DNA of 64,000 bases from Mercurialis annua (GCF_937616625.2 NC_065570.1:11790001-11854000); one strand, 5' to 3'. Shown: positions 11,572-24,115, counted from the first letter of the stretch. A program made the numbers and translations. The notes: a model not told the origin generated them from the letters alone.

Positions 11572-12624
11572 ATGGATTCACTTGCTAAACTACACTGCAG
11601 TCACTCACCTCTCCACCTTTCCTTCAATCCCAACCGTCCATTTTTCTCCAAACCCATAGTTTCCCTCCCCACCATCAAAACCCCATCACCACCGTTCAAA
11701 ATCACCTCCATCAAAGCCACCTCATCATCACCACCAAACCCTAAACCCTCACTTCTCCAAACCCTAAACCCTATTCTCAAAACCACTTGCATCACTCTCA
11801 CTGCCACCGCCGCTCTTTTCTTCTTCAATAAATTCCGCATTCAACCCGCATTTGCCGCCGTTCCCGTCACCTCCCCGCCGCCTATAATGGAGCCCGTAAA
11901 CGAAGGATCATCATCATCGCCAGGTTCGTCTTTTTCGAATATGTCATTGGAAGAGCAAGAGCGTGTTGTGGAAGAGCAATTAGCTAGAAACCCTAACAAT
12001 ATTGACTCTTTGAAGTCGCTTATGGAGGTTCGGATTAAATCCCGGAAGCTCGTACAGGCAATTGAAGTGGTTGAGCGTTTGATTGAGTTAGAGCCTGATG
12101 AGGAGGAATGGCCATTGCTAAAAGCTCAAATCTTTAGCTATAGTGGAGATTTTGATTCGGCGAGAAAAGAGTTCGAGGATATACTCGACAAAGACCCGCT
12201 CCGTGTAGAGGCGTATCATGGATTGGTTATGGCACATGCTGAAACTGGAAGTTCAGTTGATACTGTATTGAAGAGGATTGAATTTGCTATGGATAAATGT
12301 AAGAAGGAGAAAAAGAAATCGGATTTGAGGGATTTTAAGTTACTGATTGCACAAATTAGAGTAATGGAGGAGAAATATGTAGATGCTTTGAATGTTTATG
12401 AGGAGTTGGTGAAGGAGGAACCAAGAGATTTTAGGCCCTATTTGTGTCAAGGGATTATATATACCTTGTTGAGGAAGAAAGAAGAGGCGGAGAAAAAATT
12501 TGAGCAGTTTCGGAAGCTTGTCCCGAAAAATCATCCTTATCGGGAGTATTTTCTCGATAACATGTTTGCAACTAAGTTCTTTTCTGAGAAGGTGCAGAGA
12601 GAGGGGGCAGGAGCAAGTGGTTGA
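11572..12624 (+). CDS. SG1: Chloroplast TPR protein, SLOW GREEN 1-like
   Basis: The intronless gene encodes 350 residues. Residues 1 to about 95 are a Ser/Thr/Pro-rich, acid-poor chloroplast transit peptide with a hydrophobic stretch (about 71-86) ending in AFAAVP, a likely processing site. From about residue 125 the protein is made of TPR-like helical pairs: LARNPNNIDSLKSLMEVRI, a second with LIELEPDEEEWPLLKAQIF, a third with DKDPLRVEAYHGLVMAHAE, and a last with EEPRDFRPYLCQGIIYTLL, closing with KLVPKNHPYREYFLDNMF. This order and wording fit the SG1 family. In Arabidopsis that protein is needed for chloroplast development and early greening, and length and architecture agree. The start is the ATG in TACCATGG, the first in frame. 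Upstream is only an LTR; downstream is 2 kb without genes. It looks intact. Confidence 0.82.
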   Translation: MDSLAKLHCSHSPLHLSFNPNRPFFSKPIVSLPTIKTPSPPFKITSIKATSSSPPNPKPSLLQTLNPILKTTCITLTATAALFFFNKFRIQPAFAAVPVTSPPPIMEPVNEGSSSSPGSSFSNMSLEEQERVVEEQLARNPNNIDSLKSLMEVRIKSRKLVQAIEVVERLIELEPDEEEWPLLKAQIFSYSGDFDSARKEFEDILDKDPLRVEAYHGLVMAHAETGSSVDTVLKRIEFAMDKCKKEKKKSDLRDFKLLIAQIRVMEEKYVDALNVYEELVKEEPRDFRPYLCQGIIYTLLRKKEEAEKKFEQFRKLVPKNHPYREYFLDNMFATKFFSEKVQREGAGASG

Positions 12625-14585
12625 GCTCACCGGGGAATGAACGTAGGTGAGAAATAATAGCAAGGGTTTTGTTTGTTTGTTTCTTTTTTTTCGTTTTTGT
12701 CATAGTTTTTGCCTTATTAAGTGCCTTGCGTAGTTTTTTTTTTTAATTTGATTACCATGCTAGTTAGAACTTAGTAGTAAATTTTGGTGAATATCTGATG
12801 CTTATTCAGATGATCATTTTGTCTCTTGTTTTTATTCAAGACTAGTAGTAGAAATGGTTATGCTTCACCTCTTGATTGTCATATATGCTTGCTCTATATT
12901 TAGTGGTATAATAATGATAAATTGGTCATAAGTTGGCTGGTTTAAACATGGATATAATATGAACGACCCTCGCTCTATTACATTTTCTAAAAAAAATTGA
13001 ATTGCTTATTTGTTTATGCTGTTAGCTATTTAAGGTCTATCCTATATGACAAACCATAAATGCATTTGCTTCTTCTTCTTTGATGCTCATTTCATCCGTT
13101 TAGCTTGCTGTATCCTTCCATGTTGATTTCTTTCTAAGCTTTAAACAAATTAAAAGAATGCAATTGAACCTCAAGTTGCTTTCTTGCCTAATCCTTTAAC
13201 AAATGCTGGGTGATTTTGATTTCACTTGGACCTGAATATCCATATTACAAATCAGAACACCGCATTTCAATTAGTTATTTTCAAGCTCATGAACTACCTA
13301 AATTCTCCATACAACTGTCCCTTATTACTACGTCTTCCTTCTTTAACTTCAGGGAATCAGTATGATGTTATTGACCATAGGAAGAACTGAGAAGGAAGAG
13401 ACTTCTCGTCAACTTATCATTTAATGGTGGCTTTGTTAGCTTTTTTTTAGGTTCTTTTTGTTAAGCTTGGATTTTAGCAGATGTGTCTGAATTATTAAAT
13501 ATATAGCATTTAGGAAGGAAGTTTATTGCGATTGGACCATTCTCTACAAAAGGATGTTGTTATAGTTTTGTATTATGGAGCACTCTAGAAATTGATTAAT
13601 ATTTTAAATAAACTAAATCAGATTCCGGAGTGTGAATTGCGGGTTAGAAGTGGACTCTCAGGCATGAGTTTGGAAATTTTTTTGTGGTTGCATAAAGTAG
13701 GAAAGGAATCTCTATAGATGCTTGATGAAGAAATTACTGTGGTCTAGGAGTATGTTAAAGTCATTGTTGTATATATAATTTGGCCTATACTTGATAGTAT
13801 CCCAACAATTGATCTTAAATTCAAGATAAAGGAAGGAAAAAGATTCAGGAGCTTTTTTCCATTTTATTTTATTTTCCCTCTTAATTTACATCTTTCTCAC
13901 TTTTTTTATTCAAGCCTAGTGTACAGTTGGCTAGTTCCTCTACCATCCTTGGATAAAGGTTGGACAGCCGAGCTTGGCAAAGATGGATTTCATATCAGTT
14001 CTCACCCTTTTGCTTCTTGTTGGTGTGAAACGTCTTTCTGACTACGTCAAATGTCAAAATGTCTTGCAACATAAATTTAGTAAATGAGATCGTGTAATTA
14101 CGTATTGATATTGTAAATGTCATCATTATGTCGACTAGAGCATGAAGAATTTATGTGCGATGGATCCAAGTGAATACAACGCACTGCTGGTCTTCATGAT
14201 GGGGTTGAGCTGAGCGTTGCCCAGTTAGCTATTTTTGATTTTACTACAAGAGATGACACAGGTTAGTCTTTATGATGCATAACTCATTCTTTCGGAGTGG
14301 TGAATTTCCACTAAGCATGTTGTGCTAGTTTTACCTGATTTTACCAATCAGGTTGTGTTGTAACTGGCGACACCTACTGATTAAATCATTTTAATTTGTC
14401 ATGAAAATTAATTTAGATGATGGTTCTATGGGGTTTGCATCAAAAGTATCCATGGTCTCTAACTTTCAAAAATCTCCATTTTTACTTATTTTTCATAATT
14501 TTAGAATTGGTTTTTAAGATTTATACATTGTATTTGTTATTTTTTTAAAACAATGATGATGCACTTAGTTTTGTCTTCTTCGTTA
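12625..14585. other. 3' flank and intergenic DNA
   Basis: This holds the 3' untranslated region of the SG1-like gene (pyrimidine-rich from about 12665) and then DNA without long frames. I found no inverted repeats with target duplications and no RNA genes. Confidence 0.4.
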
Positions 14586-15023
14586 CAATTTTTAGGGTTT
14601 TTGATATTTTTGTTCCCCCCTTATAGGGGGAATTCCTATTTTGTGCTCTAGAGCACAAAATTTCTTAATTTGTGCCTGGGGCCAACGCGGCCGCAAAGGC
14701 TCATTGCGGGCATAAATGTAGCCCGCAATGAGCCTTTGCGGGCCAGTTATTCCAGCTGATTACACAACTGGATTAATTCTTAAGCAGCCCGCAATGAGCC
14801 GCTCCAATGATTAGGGAGATTCTCTCCCCATCATTAAAAGCAGAAATAATTTTAAAAAAGAAAATAAAATATGTTATTTTGTTATTAATTTTTTTAAAAA
14901 ACTTAATAAATAAAAATTAAAATATTATAAATAAAAATTATCTACAATTTCGATATTTAAAAAGAATCGAGCGTTTAGCGATAAAGATAAATTAATAATA
15001 GAAATATACATAATTATAAAAAA

Positions 15024-15340
15024 GGGTTAATTACATATAAAATCACCACCTTTACACGAAATTGCAAAAATAACACAACCTTTAAAACGTGGCAATTCAG
15101 GGCACCACCTTTCATTTCTTTTCAAAAATAACACGGGCACATTTTTAGTAGCATTTTTGCTGACGTGGCGTGCACGTGGCACTCTCATCAGGTGTCCAAG
15201 TCAGCAAAATTTTATCAAAAAATGTGCCCATGTTGTTTTTGAAAAGAAATGAAAGGTGATGCCCTGAATTGACACGTTTTAAAGGTCGTGTTATTTTTGA
15301 AAATTCGTATAAAGGTGGTGATTTTATATGTAATTAACCC
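15024..15340. mobile_element. MITE (GGGTTAATT family) nested in the left arm of the palindrome
   Basis: The 317-bp inverted-repeat element has ends GGGTTAATTACATATAAAAT and its complement, and arms of about 150 bp with CACGTGG-containing middle. Flanks TATAAAAAA and TAAAAAAAA match at 8 of 9 bases. The right arm of the palindrome (near 21215-21225) shows the empty site, so the insertion came after the palindrome formed. A related copy with an exact 9-bp duplication is at 60613-60967. Confidence 0.85.
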
Positions 15341-15424
15341 TAAAAAAAACCATACAACACAATTAAAAGTAACCGTAAATAAATTAATAATGCATACATA
15401 AAAATTTGTACAAAAATAATAAAA

Positions 15425-18147
15425 CTACTCAGTAAAGTCTGATCTATCAGGAGTCCGTAAGCGTGTCCTCAAGTCGTAACCCTTGTTGACACGTTGACTC
15501 ATCTGACTATCATTCAATCGGCGGTAACGTCTTCCATCTGGTCTGGTGCTTCTCTCGCGACTATCGCCGGCTGGACTGTCCACATCCTCAATCTCGTCAT
15601 CATCATGTACATCAGGAGCAGGAGCCTGTGAGGAGGGGTCTAACTCTAATCCCAGAGAAAAAGAAGGAGTCTGCATTCCTCGAAAGTCACTAAACGGCTG
15701 TGGGTCCTGAACCAAATTGTAGATCCAAGGGTCATCAAGAGAAAAGTGCATCTAGGAGGGAGTCTGAGTCGGGCGAGAAGAGGAGTCCGAATCTTGACTT
15801 GGCGGCGTCGGTATGTAGCCCTCAAAAAGTCGAGACCGCTGTGAGGGAGGAGTGGTCAGGGAGGTAAAGTTCCAAGAATCATCAAATACTGGAACAGTCG
15901 GCATATATGTAGGTGTCTGAGGATGAGGTGTCTGCGCCGTCGGAGTCGCCTGAAACGGGGTAAAAGCAGAATCCGGATGCTGGGAGAACTGTGGAGGAGG
16001 CGTGGCCAGCGGCGTAATGTAATCTGCCTGCCCAAATGACGGGCCTACATAGGGTACAGACGAAGGCGGTACCGTAAAAGACGAAGCAGGATACCGGCCA
16101 ATGAAGTTCTCGGTATCCCCAAATAAATCATCCTGAAAGAAAAAAAATTGGTATTTATTATAATTGATATTATAATGGAAAATATTTAAATTGAGATTGA
16201 AACGTACCTGTGCCGGGAGAGGGTCCGTAGGTGGTACCGAAAAGGATGCAGCTGGTGGGCACTGTGTCTGCGCTGAGGTGCTCCCGTAATACGTCGTGGA
16301 CCGTAATACTGTCGGATGAAATCCTCGGTATCCCCGTGAAAGTCGACCTAAAAAAACAAATTGTTTATTAGAATTATTGATTTAATATTAAATAAAAGAA
16401 AATTTAGATTAAAACGTACCGGTGGTGGCATAGGGTTCGCCGGCATCTCGCGTGTCTCCTCATGAGGTCTGGCTCTGCCCTGACGACGACCTCGTATACG
16501 CTGTACGTCGACCGTCGGGGGATCTATATGAGGCAATGGCTGTGGCGGAACAACAGGCTCTGGTGGTGGCCACTGTGTGTCCCTCCGGTCCTCCATGGTG
16601 CCTAACTGGTGACTACGAGCGTAAGTACCAATACTCGACCTTGCCTCTGACTGTAAGTGAATCATCTCCGTGACATCACGTTGATAAAAATTAAAATAAA
16701 AAGTAGGTTATCATATTATTTACAATAAAATTTAAATAAAAATTATGTAGGTTACGTACAGCTGATCCAGTCTCTGCCCCGTGATGGATAATCCATCTCC
16801 TGCTGATGCGTCTGTACCACTCCATGTACTCTGAATGGAAGTGGGGCGGATGGTCCAGCAACGGGCCTTGGACCACATACAGTTCCATGGAGTCCCTTAT
16901 CGCGACATATTCTCTAAAAGTGTTTCGGAAGTTTGAGCTCCCCCGAAACTGGACATGTGGTGGATGTGGAGCTGGGAAGGGGGTTCAGGTATAGGCTGAA
17001 GCAATCCAAACTGTGGCATCAACCTATCCGGATGGTGCCACTCGATAATATGATAGTAAATCAGCGGCACGCGGGCACCCCAAAACTGAGCACCATCCAA
17101 AAAATAAGGATGTAGCTGACTGATAACATCCTCTGTGTATGGCTGCCAATCGATCTGCATTTATAAAATAAAGACTTCAGTAATAGTGTTGTGCAAATTG
17201 GTAACTGTAAAATAAATGTTTCCACAATAACTCACATCTGAGTAACGCAGTACATCAAGTGCTAGTCTCATGGCCTCCAAATTGCGATGAAGAACCCGTC
17301 GAAAATCTAGCGGACCCGCCCATCTGCGCAAGTAAAACATTTTTAATTAAAAAAAACAAAAATTACTAATAATTGTTCATGTAAGTATCAATAAAATGAT
17401 GTACCTGTCACCCAACGGTAAGTGCGGTGTGATGGCCGGGTATCTCAACGTCGGCCTGAACGGTCTGAGGCGCTCGAATGCCCAAAGCTGAATAATCCAA
17501 ATCGGCCCCCCAATGTTGAGCCTATGCTCCGAAATCATAGTGCACAAGCACATTTCGTGGTAAAGGTGTGCGAGAACCGCTGAACCCCAACTATTGCTCC
17601 CTAATGCCGTCAAGTCCTCCAGATGTGGGAGAATCCTCAGTCCGATCTGCCCGCTGTTCATGTCTGAAAAACACCAGATGTGTAGATGGAACAACAAGTA
17701 CGCCCGAACTGCCCAGTCTATCTGCTCATCTGAAGCCGCATCAGGTATCCGTGTGAAACTCTCAAACTCACCGACCAACCAACTAGTGGTAACAAAAGAT
17801 CCCTGACAATTTCTACTCCCTATCCTACCTCTCCCAAGCAATCGGCGAGTAACACTGTCCCAATTTCTGATAGTAGGTCCGATAACAGCACTCCCATTTA
17901 TGGGGAGTCCCGTCAAGATCGCTACCTGAAGTGTTATTGTGCACTCCCCCTCAGAAAACATAAATGTGTGGGTCTCCGGCCTCCACCGCTCAACTAATGC
18001 AGTCACCAGAGTCATGTCTACGGTGTATTGCCGCATAGCAATGAAGGGTGCTAGTGCTGTCCGCATTACTCCCTTTCGAATGCGCGGATGAATATTCTCT
18101 ATTCGGGTCAGTGAAGCACTCCTGCTCGAGCCGAAAGCCGGAGTCTC
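15425..18147 (-). pseudogene. Plant mobile domain (PMD) protein gene, left inverted copy, 5'-truncated
   Basis: This is a multi-exon gene of the MAIN/MAIL-like PMD family (often annotated serine/threonine phosphatase 7 long form homologue or aminotransferase-like plant mobile domain). Exon 1 (18147-17405) encodes ALVERWRPETHTFMF, LTGLPINGSAV and RPFRPTLRYPAITPHLPLG, all PMD hallmarks. It is followed by exons for WAGPLDFRRVLHRNLEAMRL, the DWQPY segment, a proline-rich region, and a tail RRYRRLNDSQMSQRVNKGYD. Compared with the right copy it has lost one codon (LQVAILT against LQDISILT), and the acceptor before exon 1 is AT instead of AG. The first exon(s) are missing because the palindrome centre falls in the preceding intron. 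An in-frame TAG just before 15751 is shared with the right copy. It cannot encode a full protein. Confidence 0.8.
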
Positions 18148-18409
18148 ATGAAATGAAAAATTAAAAGATATCAGTTGGAAAATAAAACAACAAAACATTA
18201 TCCGTATAAAGCAATCATTAAAAGATTGCCTACCGGATGTTGCCAAACCGTGTAGGACTTGTGATATGTTTGGAAATTAGCATACAACATGATCACAGGT
18301 TCGACACGGTTTGGCAGCATCCGGTAGGCAATCTTTTAATGATTTCTTTATACGGATAATGTTTTGTTGTTTTATTTTCCAACTGATATCTTTTAATTTT
18401 TCATTTCAG

Positions 18410-21137
18410 GAGACTCCGGCTTTGGGCTCGAGCAGGAGTGCTTCACTGACCCGAATAGAGAATATTCATCCGCGCATTCGAGAGGGAGTAATGCGGACAT
18501 CACTAGCACCCTTCATTACTATGCGGCAATACACCGTAGACATGATTCTGGTGACTGCATTAGTTGAGCGGTGGAGGCCGAAGACCCACACATTTATGTT
18601 TCCTGATGAGGAGTGCACAATAACGCTTCAGGACATATCGATCTTGACGGGACTCCCCATAAATGGGAGTGCTGTTACCGGACCTACTATCAGAGATTGA
18701 GACAGTGTTACTCGCCGACTGCTTGGGAGAGGTAGGATAGGGTGTAGAAATTGTTAGGAATCTTTTGTTATCACTAGTTGGTTGGTCGGTGAGTTTGAGA
18801 GTTTCACACGGATACCTGATGCGGCTTCAGATGAGCAGATAGACTGGGCAGTTTGGGCGTACTTGTTGTTCCATCTACACACCTGGTGTTTTTCAGACAT
18901 GAACAGCGGGCAGATCGGACTGAGGATTCTCCCACATCTGGAGGACTTGACGGCATTAGGGAGCATTAATTGGGATTCAGCGGTTCTCGCACACCTTTAC
19001 CACGAAATGTGCTCGTGCACTATGATTTCGGAGCATAGGCTCAACATTGGGGGGCCGATTTGGATTATTCACCTTTGGGCATTCGAGCGCCTTAGACCGT
19101 TCAGGCCGACGTTGAGATACCCGGCCATCACACCGCACTTACCGTTAGGTGACAGGTACATCATTTTATTGATACTTACATGAACAATTATTAGTAATTT
19201 TCGTTTTTTTTTAATTATAAATGTTTTACTTGCGCAGATGGGCGGGTCCGCTAAATTTTCGACGGGTTCTTCATCGCAATTTGGAGGCCATGAGACTAGC
19301 ACTTGATGTACTGCGTTACTCAGATGTGAGTTATTGTGGAAACATTTATTTTATAGTTACCAATTTGCACAACACTATTACTGAAGTCTTTATTTTACAA
19401 ATGCAGATCGATTGGCAGCCATACACAGAGGATGTTATCAGTCAGCTACATCCTTATTTTTTGGATGGTGCTCAGTTCTGGCGTGCCCGCATGCCGCTGA
19501 TTTACTATCATATTATCGAGTGGCACCATCCGGATAGGTTGATGCCGCAGTTTGGATTGCTTCAGCCTATACCTGAACCCCCTTCCCAGCTCCACATCCA
19601 CCACACCATCCAGTTTCGGGGGAGCTCAAACTTCCGAAACACTTTTAGAGAGTATGTCGCGATAAGGGACTCCAGGGAACTGTATGTGTTCCAAGGCCCG
19701 TTGTTGGACCATCCGCCCCACTTCCATTCAGAGTACATGGAGTGGTACAGACGCATCAGCAAGAGATGAATTATCCATCACGGGGCAGAGACTGGATCAG
19801 CTGTACGTAACCTACATAATTTTTATTTAAATTTTATTGTAAATAATATGATAACTGACTTTCTATTTTAATTTTTATCAGCGTGATGCCATGGAGAGGA
19901 TTCACTTACAGTCAGAGGCAGGGTCGAGTATTGGTACTTACGCTCGTAGTCACCAGTTAGGCACCATGGAGGACCGGAGGGACACACAGTGGCCACCACC
20001 AGAGCCTGTTGTTCCGCCACAGCCATTGCCTCATATAGATCCCCCGACGGTCGACGTACAGCGTATACGAGGTCGTCGTCGGGGCAGAGCCAGACCTCAT
20101 GAGGAGACACGCGAGATGCCGGCGAACCCTATGCCACCACCGGTACGTTTTAATCTAAATTTTCTTTTATTTAATATTAAATCAATAATTCTAATAAACA
20201 ATTTGTTTTTTTAGGTCGACTTTCACGGGGATACCGAGGATTTCATCCGACAGTATTACGGTCCACGACGTATTACGGGAGCACCTCAGCGCAGACACAG
20301 TGCCCACCAGCTGCATCCTTTTCGGTACCACCTACGGACCCTCTCCCGGCACAGGTACGTTTCAATCTCAATTTAAATATTTTCCATTATAATATCAATT
20401 ATAATAAATACCAATTTTTTTTCTTTCAGGATGATTTATTTGGGGATACCGAGAACTTCATTGGCCGGTATCCTGCTTCGTCTTTTACGGTACCGCCTTC
20501 GTCTGTACCCTATGTAGGCCCGTCATTTGGGCAGGCAGATTACATTACGCCGCTGGCCACGCCTCCTCCACAGTTCTCCCAGCATCCGGATTCTGCTTTT
20601 ACCCCGTTTCAGGCGACTCCGACGGCGCAGACACCTCATCCTCAGACACCTACATATATGCCGACTGTTCCAGTATTTGATGATTCTTGGAACTTTACCT
20701 CCCTGACCACTCCTCCCTCACAGCGGTCTCGACTTTTTGAGGGCTACATACCGACGCCGCCAAGTCAAGATTCGGACTCCTCTTCTCGCCCGACTCAGAC
20801 TCCCTCCTAGATGCACTTTTCTCTTGATGACCCTTGGATCTACAATTTGGTTCAGGACCCACAGCCGTTTAGTGACTTTCGAGGAATGCAGACTCCTTCT
20901 TTTTCTCTGGGATTAGGGTTAGACCCCTCCTCACAGGCTCCTGCTCCTGATGTACATGATGATGACGAGATTGAGGATGTGGACAGTCCAACCGGCGATA
21001 GTCGCGAGAGAAGCACCAGACCAGATGGAAGACGTTACCGCCGATTGAATGATAGTCAGATGAGTCAACGTGTCAACAAGGGTTACGACTTGAGGACATG
21101 CTTACGGACTCATGATAGATCAGACTTTACTGAGTAG
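18410..21137 (+). pseudogene. Plant mobile domain (PMD) protein gene, right inverted copy, 5'-truncated
   Basis: Mirror copy of the gene at 15425-18147. Exons with proper splice sites are 18410-19155, 19238-19325, 19407-19802, 19882-20142, 20215-20354 and 20430 onward. Exon 1 keeps the AG acceptor (TTTCATTTCAG) but has a TGA at 18698-18700 where the left copy has Trp in the motif NWDSVT. The last exon meets an in-frame TAG at 20808-20810 and then continues open for 108 codons with the conserved C-terminal tail. That TAG may be the natural stop or an old nonsense change shared by both copies. Known PMD proteins act in the nucleus in genome stability and transposon silencing, and PMD genes are also carried by Mutator-like elements. 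Here the gene is best read as transposon cargo. Confidence 0.8.
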
Positions 21138-21647
21138 TTTTATCATTTTTGTACAAATTTTTATGGATGCATTATTAATTTATTTTCGGTTACTTTTAAT
21201 TGTGTTGTATGTTTTTTTATAATTATGTATATTTCCATTATTAATTTATCTTTATCGCTAAACGCTCGATTCTTTTTAAATATCGAAATTGTAGATAATT
21301 TTTATTTATTAAGTTTTTTTAAAAAAATTAATAACAAAATAACATATTTTATTTTATTTTTTAAAATTATTTCTGCTGCCAATGATGGGGAGAGAATCTC
21401 CCCAATCATTGGAGTTTAAGCAGCCCACAATGATCCATTGCGGGCTGCTTAAGAATTAATCCAGTTGTGTAATCAGCTGGATTAACTGGCCCGCAAAGGC
21501 TCATTGCGGGCTACATTTCTGCCCGCAATGAGCCTTTGTGGGCAGTGTGGGCCCCAGACATAAATTAAGAAATTTTGTTCTCCGGGGCACAAAATATGAT
21601 TTCCCCCTATAAGGGGGGAACAAAAATTTCAAAAACCCCAATTTTCA

Positions 21648-23708
21648 GCTCCATCATTGTTGAAAGGGAAGGAACTAAGGGCCATTCACCCCTTTTTTTC
21701 CCGGTTGTTCTGGGTGAGACAATTAGATTTAATTGTGTTATTCCGTCACTTTTCTCCGGCCATTAGCTGTTTTTCTCTTTGCTTGTTCCGACCATAATAG
21801 TCGTGATAATCTTCAGTTAAAGGTGAACTTTTAGTTGGTGAACCAAGAAAGTTGAATTAGCACACATGCATTTCAAGCAGGTCCTAATTGCAGCAATCAC
21901 TTGATGAAGTCATGCTCTCTACAATGGCTTGTTTGGCTAATTGCACGATAATATTTTACACATCTTCATCTTTGATTGCAATATAAATGTGCAAAATAAA
22001 GTTTCAACTTTAGGTACAAGTTGTTTTCAATATCATTTGCTTTTGTTGTTTTGTTTGGGCCTACTGGCTTGTTTCTTAGAGAAACTGTATGATTTACTAT
22101 AAAAACACCTATTGTTCATAGAATTAGACAACAAAATAAATTGACTATTATTCCCTCTATGCACAGTATTCAAGATAATGCATTAAATATAGCACATTAT
22201 ACTTTTATATTCACTTATCATATTAAGTACTGCACAAAAAAAGCACTGGACACTTCACTAAAAATTGAACACACGCGTTTTTTCCATGCTGGACAAAAAA
22301 AATTGGATCAGTTAAAAAAAGTTGAAGTTGGGAGATTAAATAAAATAAAAAAAGATAATTAAAACGTCCATTGAAACACGAAATTAGTTTGGAAGTCGTA
22401 GGGAATAAAATGGTATAGGTTAAAGGGTTAAAAATGTATTAATCCAAGTATGAATTGTCTCATAATTGTTTTTCTGTGTTCAAATATTTTTAATTAACTA
22501 AACAACAATTGTATATATTTTGATTATAAAATTTCTAACATCATAGTAAATAATTAGTTTTTCAAAAAGTTTAAATAATTAGGTATGCGAGACTCAAATT
22601 AAAATATTATTATATCTAACGCTATGCCTATTAAGAAATTGATGAGTGTTCATATTGGGGTTTGGCTCGATAAGGCTATGCCTTTCTCTATCGTGATAGA
22701 ATTCATGGTTTAGGTATATATCAATTAAGGTTAGACAAAAACATCTTCAAAATATGCGTTATCTGATAATTTCTGCCACCCCAGCTTTTTATGATATTAC
22801 GTTCTAATAATTTCCCGTCACTTCAATTAAAGGATAAAACGAACTAAAATATCGATTTACTCCTTACTATCTGATAGTTCATGCCATCTTAATTAGCTTT
22901 ATCTATATTATGCTATAATAATTTTTGGCCACTTCAATTGGAAGGTAAAACGAGCTAAAATATCGATTTTGATGATGTTTTGTCCAAAACTATGAATCTA
23001 GTCTTATTTAATTTTTTGTACAAAATTCAAAAGACAAAATAAACCGTTATTGAATTTTTATCAAAAAAGACTAGTAATTTTAAAGCATTAAGTATGATAA
23101 GGGAAAAAAAACGACACCATTTTGAGTTTATATTTGAATCCATTTTCAACATTCAACTTCCTATAATAATAATAAAACAAAATTATGCGAAAAGAACAAA
23201 TGTGGCAAAGAATTGATGAGGTGTTTGTCTCTTCCTTAGATAGCAAGGTCCGGAATTACTGCTGCTTTTCTATAATTGTTGCTTTGCCTTGAATAAAACG
23301 GCGTCATTTGACAAACAAAGACACCGCTAAAAACGGAGATTCTTTCACCATTCTAACTTGTATAAATCCCACTTGCTAACCATTTTATACAGAAATTTTT
23401 AAGTTCACTTCACTCCATCATCTGCGCACTTTAAAATATCTAAATTAAATGTATAAAAATTTAGCAAATAAGGTTGTTCTAGTGCCATCATTTTAAGAAA
23501 GTGTTTTATGTGATCAGCTTAGTTAAAGATCCACATAAGATTCAAACCGTTGAATAAAATAAATATCAGAAAATTTATGTGAATATGCTCTAACCATTGA
23601 TTAAAATAATTAATTTAAATTCAACACATTTTTTTAAAAAAATTTATCCTTCAAATCATTATGTAAAAAGTACGAAACATCTTTATCTATGGCTAATTTG
23701 AATGAGTG
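21648..23708. other. Intergenic DNA
   Basis: No gene is recognised. Short frames at 21575-21766 and 22141-22362 have no recognisable domain. It contains the tandem repeat described at 22763-22970. Confidence 0.4.
22763..22970. repeat. Tandem repeat, two diverged copies of about 100 bp
   Basis: Copies at 22763-22858 and 22871-22970 both begin CTGATARTT and end in the pattern ACTTCAATT, GGTAAAACGA, CTAAAATATCGATTT. Function unknown. Confidence 0.65.
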
Positions 23709-23717
23709 ATTTTTAAA

Positions 23718-24115
23718 GGCTAAACTATTTTAAGGTTCCTAAATTATATAATTTTGGTTCATCAGGTCCCTCAACTTTTATTTGGCTTTTTCAGGTCTCT
23801 AAACTTTTATTTTTTAATTCATCTGATCCCTCAACTTCTATTTGACTTTCTCAAATCCCTAAATTTTTGTTTTTTTTGGTTCAGTAGGTCCTTAAAGGGA
23901 GATCCATTTAAGGACTTAATAAAGTAAAAAAACAAAAGTTTAAGAATCTAAGGAAACAAAAAACGAAAGTTTAGAGATTTGAGAAAATCAAATATAAATT
24001 GAGGGATCTGATGAACCAAAAAATAAAAGTTAGAGACTTGAGGAAGCTAAATAAAAGTTGAAGGACCTGATGAACCAAAAACGTATAGTTAAGAGACCTT
24101 AAAATAGATTTAGCT
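23718..24115. mobile_element. Mutator-type MITE with exact 9-bp duplication
   Basis: The 398-bp element has long inverted arms containing GGTTCATCAGGTCCCTCAAC and its complement. Ends are GGCTAAACTATTTTAAGG and CCTTAAAATAGATTTAGCT. It is flanked on both sides by ATTTTTAAA (23709-23717 and 24116-24124). It has no coding capacity. Confidence 0.85.

Larger units (their letters stand above)
14595..21638. mobile_element. Palindromic Mutator-type element carrying two inverted PMD gene copies
   Basis: The left arm 14595-18253 and right arm 18304-21638 are inverted copies of one another around a 50-bp spacer (18254-18303). The outer ends are GGGTTTTTGATATTTTTG and its near-complement, followed by a C6-TTATA-G5 hairpin near each end. 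Flanks are CAATTTTTA (14586-14594) and CAATTTTCA (21639-21647), a 9-bp target duplication with one difference, as expected for Mutator-like elements. The arms differ by scattered substitutions and by a MITE present only on the left (15024-15340), which accounts for most of the length difference. Each arm holds the same truncated PMD gene. Transcription across it would give a hairpin RNA with about 3.3 kb of stem. No transposase is visible. Confidence 0.85.

Noticed and set aside
11601..11840. 79-residue minus-strand frame
   Set aside because: Antisense shadow of the SG1-like transit peptide region.
17568..17806. Plus-strand frames of 62-70 residues and their mirror at 18754-18966
   Set aside because: Antisense shadows of PMD exon 1, which has family homology on the other strand.
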